DNA of 7,803 nt from an uncultured Collinsella sp. (GTDB lineage: Bacteria; Actinomycetota; Coriobacteriia; Coriobacteriales; Coriobacteriaceae), in the NCBI GenBank assembly GCA_902478865.1, contig CABSNA010000060.1:1-7803 (forward strand), read 5' to 3'. Made by a program: the position numbers and the translations under genes. Below are positions 1-5,988 of the stretch, piece after piece. Numbering within the stretch: the stretch's first letter is position 1; every line of letters starts with the position of its first letter. The notes below the pieces were generated by a model. The model searched no databases, was not told the DNA's origin, and worked only from the letters and a program-made list of their open reading frames with translations.

Positions 1-606
1 ATGAAGAAGGGCGGCGTGACGGATTACCGCGCGTTTGCCAAGGAGGTCCTGGCCCACATCACCGATGTGTCCGTCTCGTTTGAGGTCTTTGCCGACGACG
101 TCGAGACCATGGAGGTCGAGGCGCGCGAGATCGCTACCTGGGCCGAGAACGTCTACGTCAAGATTCCGTGCGTGACCACCAAGGGCGAGTCCACCGCCGA
201 GCTGGTGCGCAAGCTTTCGGCCGACGGCATCAAGGTCAACGTCACCACCATCTTTACGCCTACGCAGGTTGATGAGATGGTCGAGGCCGTCGACGCCGAG
301 ACGCCGTCCATCATCTCGCTCTTTGCCGGCCGCATCGCCGATACCGGCGTCGACCCCATTCCGTTTATGACGGAGTCGGTCAAGAAGGCCGCCGCAAAGC
401 CCAACTGCGAGGTCCTGTGGGCGTCCACGCGCGAGCTCATCAACATTTACCAGGCCGAGGCCTGCGGTTGCCAGATCATCACGGTGCCCAACAGCATCCT
501 GGCCAAGCGCAAGAACATTGGTCGCGACCCGTACGAGGTCTCGCTCGACACCGTGCGCGGCTTTGCCAAGGATATCGCGGCGCTCGGTTTCCATATCCTG
601 CCGTAG
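1..606 (+). CDS. Transaldolase / fructose-6-phosphate aldolase-like protein, 5' end cut off
   Basis: This is the C-terminal 201 residues of a small class I aldolase of the transaldolase/FSA (TalC-like) family. Such enzymes are cytoplasmic TIM barrels that transfer or cleave dihydroxyacetone units in pentose-phosphate-type sugar metabolism. Visible hallmarks, numbered within the window, are the Schiff-base lysine in VYVKIP (K54), the strand VNVTTIFTPTQ (79-89), ISLFAGRIADTG (105-116), and LWASTREL (139-146) followed by ITVP (160-163). The ATG at base 1 is probably internal. The family normally begins with about 25-35 more residues ending in TTNPSLM, and MKKGGVTDY looks like the continuation of that loop, so the true start should lie upstream of the window. 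The stop is TAG at 604-606. The nearest convincing terminator is 240 bp further on, so the mRNA probably has a long 3' tail. Whether it acts as a transaldolase or an aldolase cannot be decided here. Confidence 0.88.
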   Translation: MKKGGVTDYRAFAKEVLAHITDVSVSFEVFADDVETMEVEAREIATWAENVYVKIPCVTTKGESTAELVRKLSADGIKVNVTTIFTPTQVDEMVEAVDAETPSIISLFAGRIADTGVDPIPFMTESVKKAAAKPNCEVLWASTRELINIYQAEACGCQIITVPNSILAKRKNIGRDPYEVSLDTVRGFAKDIAALGFHILP

Positions 607-639
607 CGCGAACACCGACTGTACCGTGGGCTGTTCGCT

Positions 640-705
640 CCGGCCTTTCCTTTCCCTATCGCTCACGCGCTCCGCGAGGGTCGCGCTAGGCAAAGGAAAG
701 GCCGG
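640..705. repeat. Long hairpin with 17-bp arms (16/17 paired)
   Basis: The arms are 640-656 (CCGGCCTTTCCTTTCCC) and 689-705 (GGCAAAGGAAAGGCCGG). They are complementary except at one position. The 32-bp loop has a small internal dyad, CGCG-CTC-CGCG (666-676). There is no T-run on either side, so it does not look like an ordinary terminator. It lies 34 bp after the aldolase stop, so it would fold in that transcript and could protect the 3' end. It could equally be a REP/MITE-like extragenic repeat, which a single window cannot settle. Confidence 0.65.
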
Positions 706-734
706 GGCTGCCGGTACGAGCTTGCCAGCAAGTT

Positions 735-760
735 GGCGCTTGGCTTCCATATCCTTCCGT
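735..760 (+). pseudogene. Fossil-like copy of the aldolase gene's last codons
   Basis: These 26 bp match 579-604, the end of the aldolase gene, at 23 positions with no gaps. Read in the matching frame both encode ALGFHILP. All three differences fall in third codon positions and are synonymous. The stop codon is changed from TAG to TGG (760-762), so the frame runs on into the spacer. Similarity ends abruptly upstream of the GCG codon, apart from one shared G. The pattern suggests the tail of a second, diverged aldolase gene left after a tandem duplication and deletion. The match is short, so chance or conversion from another locus remains possible. Confidence 0.4.
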
Positions 761-762
761 GG

Positions 763-810
763 GCAAAGGTACCCCCGCCTGCGCCGTGCAAAATTGAGAG
801 TATTCAGCAA
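763..810 (+). repeat. Left arm of a 48-bp inverted repeat pair
   Basis: This arm aligns without gaps to the reverse complement of 931-978, with 39 of 48 positions identical. The best-kept blocks are GCAAAGGTACCCCC (763-776), GTGCAAAAT (786-794), GAGTATTC and the final GCAA. It begins three bases after the aldolase-like fossil. Its orientation is the same relative to that fossil as the right arm's is relative to tex. Confidence 0.7.
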
Positions 811-847
811 GGTAAAGGTCTTTATCAGTTAACCGAAGCATGGAACG

Positions 848-899
848 GCCCCCGTTTTGGCTCTGACGACGCTATAACGGGGGCTGTTTTTTGCTTTTT
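848..899 (+). terminator. Rho-independent terminator of the aldolase transcript
   Basis: A perfect 9-bp GC-rich stem (GCCCCCGTT at 848-856 with AACGGGGGC at 876-884) encloses a 19-nt loop. It is followed by TGTTTTTTGCTTTTT on the plus strand. The T-rich tail lies only on this side, so it is directional for the left-hand gene. On the minus strand, where tex is transcribed, no T-run follows the hairpin and termination would be weaker. Confidence 0.87.
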
Positions 900-930
900 C
901 GTCTCTGAGGGGCATCCGGAACGGTGGAAT

Positions 931-978
931 TTGCAGAATACTCGCGATTTTGCACATCGCTACAGGGGGTACCTTTGC
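931..978 (-). repeat. Right arm of a 48-bp inverted repeat pair
   Basis: This is the partner of 763-810. On the minus strand it starts nine bases after the tex stop codon, so in the tex mRNA it would form the beginning of the 3' untranslated region. The two arms lie head to head around the terminator. They could pair in a long plus-strand transcript, or they may be two independent insertions of one family. I cannot tell which without other copies. Confidence 0.7.
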
Positions 979-987
979 TTTGGCGGT

Positions 988-3135
988 TTACTTGCCCTGT
1001 ACCATGGTGAGGGAGATCTTTTTGCGGTCGCGATCGACCTTTTCTACCCACACCTTGACCGTGTCGCCGACGCGCACCACGTCGCTCGGGTGCTTGACAA
1101 AGCGATTGGCCAGCTTGGAGATATGCACGAGGCCGTCCTGGTGCACGCCCACGTCGACGAACGCGCCAAAGTCGACGACGTTGCGCACCGTCCCCTTGAG
1201 CTCCATGCCGGGTTCCAGGTCGTCGATGGAAAGCGCCGAGCGGCTAAAGACCACCTCGGGCGCATCGTCGCGCGGGTCGCGACCGGGCTTCTTGAGCTCG
1301 TTGACAATGTCGATGAGCGTCAGGGTGCCACAGCCCAGGTCACTTGCCAGTGTCGATATGCTGCCCAGGCGGCGCTCAATGTCGGGCACGCCGCCGTGGC
1401 TGAGTTCGCTGGCTTTAACGCCCGCGCGCTCCAAGACGGATGTGGCCACCTCGTAGCTTTCGGGGTGGACGCTTGTCGCATCGAGCGGGTTCTTGCCACC
1501 GCTGATGCGCAAAAAGCCCGCGGCGTTGAGGTATGCCTTGGGTCCCAGCTTGGGGACCTTCTTGAGCTGGCGGCGATCGGTAAAGGCGCCGTTTTCCTCG
1601 CGGTAGGCCACGATGTTTTTGGCCACGCTCGGCGTGATGCCCGATACATATCCCAGTAGGCTCGCGCTCGCGGTATTCACGTCGACGCCCACGCGGTTGA
1701 CGACGTCCTCCACCACGTGGCCCAGGGTGCGCGAAAGCTCGGCCTGGTCAAGGTCGTGCTGGTACTGGCCGACGCCGATGGACTGGGGCGGAATCTTGAC
1801 GAGCTCTGCCAGCGGGTCTTGCAGGCGGCGGCCTAGGCTCATGGCGCCGCGCACGGTGACGTCCAGGTCGGGATATTCCTGGCTGGCGAGCTCGGAGGCG
1901 GAGTACACAGATGCGCCGGCCTCGTTGACGATGGTGTAGCGCAACCCGGGCGCCTGCTCGGCAATGAACTCCGAGACGGCTTCTTCGGTCTCGCGGCTGG
2001 CGGTGCCGTTGCCGATGACGATAGTGTTGACGCCGTCCTTCTTGACGAGGCGGGCGAGCTCACGCTTGGTGCCGGCGACGTCGTGGCGCGGCTTGGTGGG
2101 GTAGACCACGCCGTGGTCGAGCAGCTTGCCGGTCTCGTCCATGACGGCGACCTTGCAGCCGGTGCGGTAGCCCGGGTCGAGCGCGAGCACGCGGGCGCCG
2201 CGCACAGGGCGTGCCGAGAGCAGGCCCTCAAGATTCTTGGCAAAGACGTTGATGGCCTCGGTCTGCGCGCGAACGGTGAGTTTGGCGCGGGCCTCGCGCT
2301 CCAGCGAGGGGGCCATGAGGCGCTTGTAACCATCAGCGATGGCGGCGTCGAAGATGGATGCAAACACGCCCTGGCGACGGGGCCAACGGCTGCCGAGGCG
2401 AGCCGTGGCGGCGGCGCCGTCGACGTTCACGCGCACGCGAAGCTTGCCCTCGCGCTCGCCGCGGTCGATAGCCAGCACGCGGTGGTTGGGTATACGGCGC
2501 AGCGGCTCATCATAGCTGTAGTACGGCTCGTAGGGGGTCTTCTCCGCGGGGTCGGTGGCCTCGACGACGATGTCGGCGGTGTTTTGCGTAAAGGCGCGCA
2601 GGTCGGCGACGTTCTCGGGGTCCTCGGCCACCGTCTCGGCAACGATGTCGGCCGCACCCGCGAGCGCCTTCTCGGGCGTGTCGAAGCCGGCCTCCTCGTT
2701 GACGTATGCCGCGGCGGCGTCGAGTGAGCTGCCCTTGGCCGAGGCCTGCATGATGATCATGTTGGCGAGCGGCTCCAGGCCGGCCTCGCGGGCCTTCTGC
2801 GCGCGAGTCATACGCTTTTTGCGGTAGGGCTTGTAAAGGTCCTCGACGCGCTGAAGCTGCGTGGCCTCGCGAATCTGCTGCTCGAGCTCGGGCGTGAGCT
2901 TGCCCTGGGCGTCGATGAGCAGAATGACATCCTCTTTGCGCTGCTCAAGATTGCGCAGGTAGGACAGGCGCTCGTCGAGTGCACGCAGGGCGACGTCATC
3001 CATGCCGCCCGTGGCTTCCTTGCGGTAGCGCGAGATAAAGGGGATGGTGCTGCCCTCGTCGATGAGCTTGACGGCTGCCTCGATGTTGTCAGCCTTAAGG
3101 TTGAGCTCGCGGGCGAGCTGGGCGATAAGATCCAT
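988..3135 (-). CDS. tex: Tex family RNA-binding protein with S1 domain
   Basis: Tex is a conserved cytoplasmic nucleic-acid-binding protein linked to transcription processes and stress or virulence-gene regulation in several bacteria. Its exact biochemical role is still unclear. At 715 aa this copy is near the usual family length and has the full architecture. Residues 1-200 form the helical N-terminal region. The YqgF/RNase H-like fold has ALDPGYRTG (318-326) and IGNGTASRETE (374-384). The conserved VNEAGASVYSAS (403-414) and SIGVGQYQHD (452-461) follow, then tandem helix-hairpin-helix segments (about 487-545), then a C-terminal S1 domain (about 643-711) with the typical VDFGAFVDVG. I chose the ATG at 3135 because AAGGAG sits four bases upstream. 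An in-frame ATG 18 codons further upstream adds residues that do not look like the family. It appears monocistronic, with no clear terminator of its own. Confidence 0.96.
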   Translation of the reverse strand: MDLIAQLARELNLKADNIEAAVKLIDEGSTIPFISRYRKEATGGMDDVALRALDERLSYLRNLEQRKEDVILLIDAQGKLTPELEQQIREATQLQRVEDLYKPYRKKRMTRAQKAREAGLEPLANMIIMQASAKGSSLDAAAAYVNEEAGFDTPEKALAGAADIVAETVAEDPENVADLRAFTQNTADIVVEATDPAEKTPYEPYYSYDEPLRRIPNHRVLAIDRGEREGKLRVRVNVDGAAATARLGSRWPRRQGVFASIFDAAIADGYKRLMAPSLEREARAKLTVRAQTEAINVFAKNLEGLLSARPVRGARVLALDPGYRTGCKVAVMDETGKLLDHGVVYPTKPRHDVAGTKRELARLVKKDGVNTIVIGNGTASRETEEAVSEFIAEQAPGLRYTIVNEAGASVYSASELASQEYPDLDVTVRGAMSLGRRLQDPLAELVKIPPQSIGVGQYQHDLDQAELSRTLGHVVEDVVNRVGVDVNTASASLLGYVSGITPSVAKNIVAYREENGAFTDRRQLKKVPKLGPKAYLNAAGFLRISGGKNPLDATSVHPESYEVATSVLERAGVKASELSHGGVPDIERRLGSISTLASDLGCGTLTLIDIVNELKKPGRDPRDDAPEVVFSRSALSIDDLEPGMELKGTVRNVVDFGAFVDVGVHQDGLVHISKLANRFVKHPSDVVRVGDTVKVWVEKVDRDRKKISLTMVQGK

Positions 3136-3179
3136 GGGACTCCTTGCGTTTGAGGTGCGTTTGCAGCGCGGAGCTACCA

Positions 3180-3207
3180 AGGATACCACCTGCCACTTCG
3201 CTCAAAA
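3180..3207 (-). promoter_or_regulatory. Weak candidate promoter for tex
   Basis: On the minus strand TTTTGA (3202-3207) and TATCCT (3180-3185) are separated by 16 bp. They lie about 45-75 bases upstream of the chosen tex start. Both boxes only partly match the sigma-70 consensus, so this is a suggestion from spacing and position. Confidence 0.3.
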
Positions 3208-3227
3208 AAGACCGTTTTGGCGCGGAA

Positions 3228-3385
3228 CCACGAAAGCGGCCTATCTACTACGTTTGAACCGTGTGGGTCGACCATCCCCTGGTTTTCCGAAAATGCGCAA
3301 CCCGTCTACCTGCGGTTTTTATTTCGCGAAATTCGGTATGGATGAGGGTGATTGGTTAAACGTAGTAGATAGGCACATTTCGTGG
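3228..3385. repeat. Imperfect palindromic element with 28-bp inverted ends
   Basis: The ends, 3228-3255 and 3358-3385, are reverse complements at 25 of 28 positions. This includes a perfect 16-bp core, CCTATCTACTACGTTT, and the outer block CCACGAAA. Just inside the core both arms continue with AACC. Weaker complementarity is visible further toward the centre, so the whole 158 bp may be one large palindrome. It contains no gene and no transposase. A non-autonomous mobile element or dispersed extragenic repeat is the most natural reading, and a regulatory dyad is the alternative. Confidence 0.68.
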
Positions 3386-3446
3386 CGAACGAATCAAGCT
3401 GAGGTGCAAAAAGTCCCCCGTCCCAGAAAAATCATTGGCAACGTAG

Positions 3447-3483
3447 CAAAATGCCCCGCGGGCAGGAGGCTGCTCGCGGGGCA
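3447..3483 (-). terminator. Rho-independent terminator of the SDR-MFS-Gfo/Idh operon
   Basis: TGCCCCGCG (3452-3460) pairs with CGCGGGGCA (3475-3483). The stem extends through five more pairs, one of them G-T, to a four-base loop, giving 14 bp in all. On the minus strand the stem is followed by TTTTGC, a short but usable U-tract. It lies about 70 bases after the stop of the Gfo/Idh gene. There is no T-run on the plus-strand side, so it is directional. Confidence 0.78.
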
Positions 3484-3555
3484 AAGAAGAGGGGCTTATT
3501 TGTGGCGGACCGAGGGACTCGGCATGGGGTTTCTGCCGCGGCCGCTCTCAAGGCA

Positions 3556-4596
3556 TTACAGCTCGACGAGCTGGCCGGTCTCGGCGGCCTCCTTGATGGC
3601 GTTGAGAAGCGTGAGCGTCTTGACGTTGTCGGCGGGGGTCACGACGGGCTTGACCTCGCGGCGGACGACCTTCACAAAGTGCTTGAGCTGCATCTTGTGC
3701 GGCAGCGCCGGGTCGACGGCCGGAATCTCCATCTGCAGCGGCTTGTGCCAGTTGGAGGCGCCGTCGTAGGAGAACTGGTGCAGGCGGGGCAGCGAAAGGG
3801 CGCCCAAGGTTCCGCCGATAAAGTAGGCGTCAGCGTCGAAGGGGCGATACTGCGGATCCTCGCGAGCGGTTGCCTCCCAGTTCCAGGGGCTGGCGGTGGC
3901 GTCGGAGATGGTCATGCTTGCGAGCGCGCCATCGGCAAAACGGACGTTGACCACGGCGGAGTCCTCGGTCTCAAAACCGCGGGCGGCGCTGGACTGCATG
4001 CCCTGGACGGCGACGGGCTCGCCCAGCAGGTAGCGGAGCAGGTCGACGTCGTGCACCAGGTTGACCAGGATCGGGCCGGCACCCTTCTTGCGGCGCCACT
4101 CGACATCGAAGTACTCGTCGTTCTTATAGATCATGTAGTGGAAGCTCGACACGGTGAGCTTGCCCAGCTCGCCGGACTCGATGATCTCCTTGGCCTTGTT
4201 GACGAAGGGGTTGTGGCGACGGTGCTGACCCACGAGCACGGGCACGCCGGCGGTCTCGGCCTCGGCGGCGAAGGCCTGGGCATCCTCGAGGTCGTTGGAG
4301 ATCGGCTTTTCGACCAGCGGCACGATGTTGCGCTTGATGGCCTCGCGGGCAACGCCCAGGTGCAGGTTGTTGGGGGTGGCGATAATGACGGCCTCGGGCT
4401 TGACCTCGTCCATCATCTGGGCGGGATCGGTATAAAACGGCACGCCGGCGGCCTCGGCCGTGGCGCGGGCGCCCTCAAAGGCGTCAGCGATGGCGACGAG
4501 CTCGGCCTCGGGCTCCTCGGTGACAAAGCGGATGTGGTTGCGGCCCATGGCGCCGGCGCCGATAACGGCAATGCGGACGGGGTTGAGCTCAGACAT
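3556..4596 (-). CDS. Gfo/Idh/MocA family NAD-dependent oxidoreductase
   Basis: This is a cytoplasmic two-domain dehydrogenase of the glucose-fructose oxidoreductase / inositol dehydrogenase / MocA family. Members oxidise or reduce hydroxyls on sugars, inositols, sugar acids and related compounds. The Rossmann glycine motif GAGAMG is at 13-18. D38 at the end of strand 2 favours NAD over NADP. The signature lysine sits in EKP (K97), and NLVHDVDLLRYL (179-190) carries the probable catalytic H182. At 346 aa it has normal length. The start has AAGGAG five bases upstream. It is the last gene of a minus-strand operon, 69 bp after the transporter gene, and is followed by a terminator. The hairpin in the preceding spacer may set its level relative to the first two genes. 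The specific substrate is not recognisable; inositol, quinate-like and sugar-acid dehydrogenation are all open. Confidence 0.92.
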   Translation of the reverse strand: MSELNPVRIAVIGAGAMGRNHIRFVTEEPEAELVAIADAFEGARATAEAAGVPFYTDPAQMMDEVKPEAVIIATPNNLHLGVAREAIKRNIVPLVEKPISNDLEDAQAFAAEAETAGVPVLVGQHRRHNPFVNKAKEIIESGELGKLTVSSFHYMIYKNDEYFDVEWRRKKGAGPILVNLVHDVDLLRYLLGEPVAVQGMQSSAARGFETEDSAVVNVRFADGALASMTISDATASPWNWEATAREDPQYRPFDADAYFIGGTLGALSLPRLHQFSYDGASNWHKPLQMEIPAVDPALPHKMQLKHFVKVVRREVKPVVTPADNVKTLTLLNAIKEAAETGQLVEL

Positions 4597-4626
4597 TTCG
4601 ACTCCTTAATACTGGTGACCGGTGAA

Positions 4627-4657
4627 ATGCGACAAAGGGACAGTCCCTTTGTCGCAT
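4627..4657. repeat. Perfect 14-bp-arm palindrome inside the operon
   Basis: ATGCGACAAAGGGA (4627-4640) and TCCCTTTGTCGCAT (4644-4657) are exact reverse complements around the three bases CAG. The hairpin falls in the 69-bp spacer between the transporter stop and the Gfo/Idh start. No T-run follows it on the minus strand, so it is probably not a full terminator. A block to RNA decay, a processing site or a dispersed extragenic palindrome fits better. The perfect symmetry suggests recent arrival or strong constraint. Confidence 0.75.
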
Positions 4658-4665
4658 CGGTAAAA

Positions 4666-5922
4666 CTAGGCGGACTTCTTCTTGCTGTCGGAGACCATCA
4701 TGTAGACGGTGAGCACGACGGCGATGGCGGCGATCACAATGGCGCCGTAGAAGGACTGCTGGTAGGCGGCGCTGCCGGCCTCGGCGTGATACAGCACGGC
4801 GGTGATGGGCTGGCTGATCCAGGTGGAGGCGGCGTAACCCAAAAACATGATGCCGTAGTTGACGCCGATGTTGCTGGTACCGAAGGCGCCACCGGTGAGC
4901 GGCGGGTAGATGACGAGCAGGGCGCCAAAGCTAAAGCCGAGCAGGGCGAGCGCCACAAAGAACATGCTCTGCGTAAAGCTCATCGACATGATAACGAGCG
5001 CGACGATGGTGACGACAAGGCTGATGAGCAGCGACTTGTAGGCGCCGAGCTTGTCGATGATCTGGCCAAAGGACAGACGACCGACCAGGTTGGCGCAGGT
5101 GTTGACGGAGACGACCACGCCGCCGAGGGCGACAGCTGCGGCGCTCGTGGGGTCGGCGAAGAGCTGGACGGCGGCGATGGAGGCAACCTTGCCCACGAGC
5201 AGGGTGCCTGCAGTGGCGGCAAAGGCGAAGGTGACGATGAGGACCCAGAAGCGCGGGGTCTTGACCATCTCGCCCGGGGTGAGGTCACCGAAGGTGCCGG
5301 CGTGTGCGCCGCCCTTGGGGGCCTCGAAGCCCTCGGGCAGCCAGCCGGCCTCGGGGGCCTTCAGGAACAGGGCGGAGGCGGCGATCATCACAAAGAAGAT
5401 GACGCCGAGTGCCTTGAGGGCGCCAAAGATGCCCAGGCTCGGGATGAGCAGCGAGGCGAGCACCGGGGACAGCACGGCGGGACCGGCGGTCGAAGCGGCC
5501 AGGGTGATGCCGGAGGCGAGACCCTTCTTGTCGATGAACCACTTTTGGCCGGTGGTGAGCGCCGGGTTGTAGCCCAGGCCGTTGCCGACAGCGGCGACGA
5601 GCGAGAACCACAGGTAGAACTGCCATGGCTCGGTGACGGTGCCGGACATGAACCAGCCCACGCCGTAGCACGCGGCGGCGGCGATCACGACGTTGCGCGG
5701 GCCGATCTTATCGGAGATGCGGCCGGCGAAGATGCCCGTCACGGCCATGATGGTCTGGAAGACGGGGAAAGCCCAGGTAAGGGCGCTCGACCACTCGGGG
5801 TAGACGGCGAGTAGGTTCTTACTCACGACGGAGTACAGCGCGATGGAGCTGATGAAGAACATGGTGACGCACGCGGCGGAAAGCACGACGGCGCGACCCT
5901 TGTTGGAGTTGGTGGAAGCCAT
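4666..5922 (-). CDS. OFA-family MFS transporter
   Basis: This is a polytopic inner-membrane carrier of the Major Facilitator Superfamily, 418 aa with about 12 hydrophobic segments. The resemblance is to the oxalate/formate antiporter (OFA) branch. Support comes from QKWFIDKKGLASGI (126-139), the central loop with PEAGWLPEGF (190-199), and MVKTPRFWVLIVTFAFAATAG (219-239) at the start of the second half. Loop motif A is present in both halves: GRISDKIG (67-74) and GRLSFGQIIDKLG (281-293). Known OFA members carry small carboxylates such as oxalate, formate, lactate or pyruvate, so an anionic substrate is likely but not shown. The C-terminus ends in a basic SKKKSA tail. I prefer the ATG at 5922, after a weak GAAAGAG, over one five codons upstream that has no ribosome site. 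It is the middle gene of the operon, 66 bp after the SDR gene, and presumably imports the compound that the two dehydrogenases handle. Confidence 0.9.
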   Translation of the reverse strand: MASTNSNKGRAVVLSAACVTMFFISSIALYSVVSKNLLAVYPEWSSALTWAFPVFQTIMAVTGIFAGRISDKIGPRNVVIAAAACYGVGWFMSGTVTEPWQFYLWFSLVAAVGNGLGYNPALTTGQKWFIDKKGLASGITLAASTAGPAVLSPVLASLLIPSLGIFGALKALGVIFFVMIAASALFLKAPEAGWLPEGFEAPKGGAHAGTFGDLTPGEMVKTPRFWVLIVTFAFAATAGTLLVGKVASIAAVQLFADPTSAAAVALGGVVVSVNTCANLVGRLSFGQIIDKLGAYKSLLISLVVTIVALVIMSMSFTQSMFFVALALLGFSFGALLVIYPPLTGGAFGTSNIGVNYGIMFLGYAASTWISQPITAVLYHAEAGSAAYQQSFYGAIVIAAIAVVLTVYMMVSDSKKKSA

Positions 5923-5945
5923 TGGACTCTTTCTCATCGATACGG

Positions 5946-5976
5946 GGGAGGAGCGGGCGTGTCCGCGGGGCCTCCC
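5946..5976 (-). repeat. Intercistronic hairpin after the SDR gene
   Basis: GGGAGG (5946-5951 on the plus strand) pairs with CCTCCC (5971-5976), and an inner GCGG (5953-5956) pairs with CCGC (5963-5966). It starts 12 bases after the SDR stop codon and is not followed by a T-run in the direction of transcription. It could stabilise or cut the polycistronic mRNA. In such G/C-rich DNA a stem of this size may also arise by chance. Confidence 0.4.
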
Positions 5977-5988
5977 TGTTAGGTTGGT

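Larger units (their letters stand above)
607..987. other. Gene-free, repeat-rich spacer between convergent genes
   Basis: This 381-bp stretch between the aldolase stop and the tex stop holds no credible gene. Open frames across it continue into the antisense of tex and look like GC-rich shadows. It contains, in order, a long hairpin (640-705), a short copy of the aldolase gene's 3' end (735-760), the left arm of a 48-bp inverted repeat (763-810), a Rho-independent terminator (848-899) and the right arm (931-978). Little of it is left unexplained. I found no tRNA-like fold. Confidence 0.7.
3136..3555. other. Gene-free spacer upstream of tex and downstream of the operon
   Basis: This 420-bp stretch is visibly richer in A/T than the genes. 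From left to right it holds the tex leader with a weak promoter candidate, a 158-bp imperfect palindromic element (3228-3385), an AT-rich stretch in which I see nothing recognisable (3386-3446), the terminator of the oxidoreductase operon (3447-3483), and about 70 bp of that operon's 3' tail. Plus-strand open frames across it are antisense shadows of the neighbouring genes. Confidence 0.65.

Noticed and set aside
607..847. Possible tRNA or structured small RNA in the spacer after the aldolase gene
   Set aside because: No cloverleaf, anticodon arm or CCA-type end could be drawn. The structure present is explained by the long hairpin and the inverted arms.
848..884. Use of the same hairpin as the terminator for tex on the minus strand
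   Set aside because: The stem is symmetric, but on the minus strand no T-run follows it. I assign it only to the plus strand and leave the tex terminator unassigned.
733..1659. Plus-strand open frame of 308 codons starting at the aldolase fossil and running into tex
   Set aside because: Only its first few codons resemble anything, namely the aldolase tail. The rest is antisense to the S1 and HhH parts of tex, with shadow-like composition.
2083..2727. Plus-strand open frame of 214 codons within tex
   Set aside because: It is fully antisense to the most conserved part of Tex. Its existence is explained by GC-rich codon bias.
3133..3189. Earlier in-frame start for tex, 18 codons upstream
   Set aside because: The extra residues do not resemble Tex N-termini, and no ribosome site precedes that ATG. 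AAGGAG supports the start at 3135.
3044..3769. Plus-strand open frame covering the tex-operon spacer
   Set aside because: It spans a promoter region, a palindromic element and a terminator, and overlaps two genes in antisense. It has no ribosome site or family resemblance.
3451..5814. Very long plus-strand open frame (787 codons) opposite the Gfo/Idh and transporter genes
   Set aside because: It is antisense to two clear family proteins. Its translation is a low-complexity run of Gly, Asp, His, Ala and Leu typical of the opposite strand of GC-rich codons. It crosses two gene boundaries and shows no recognisable domain.
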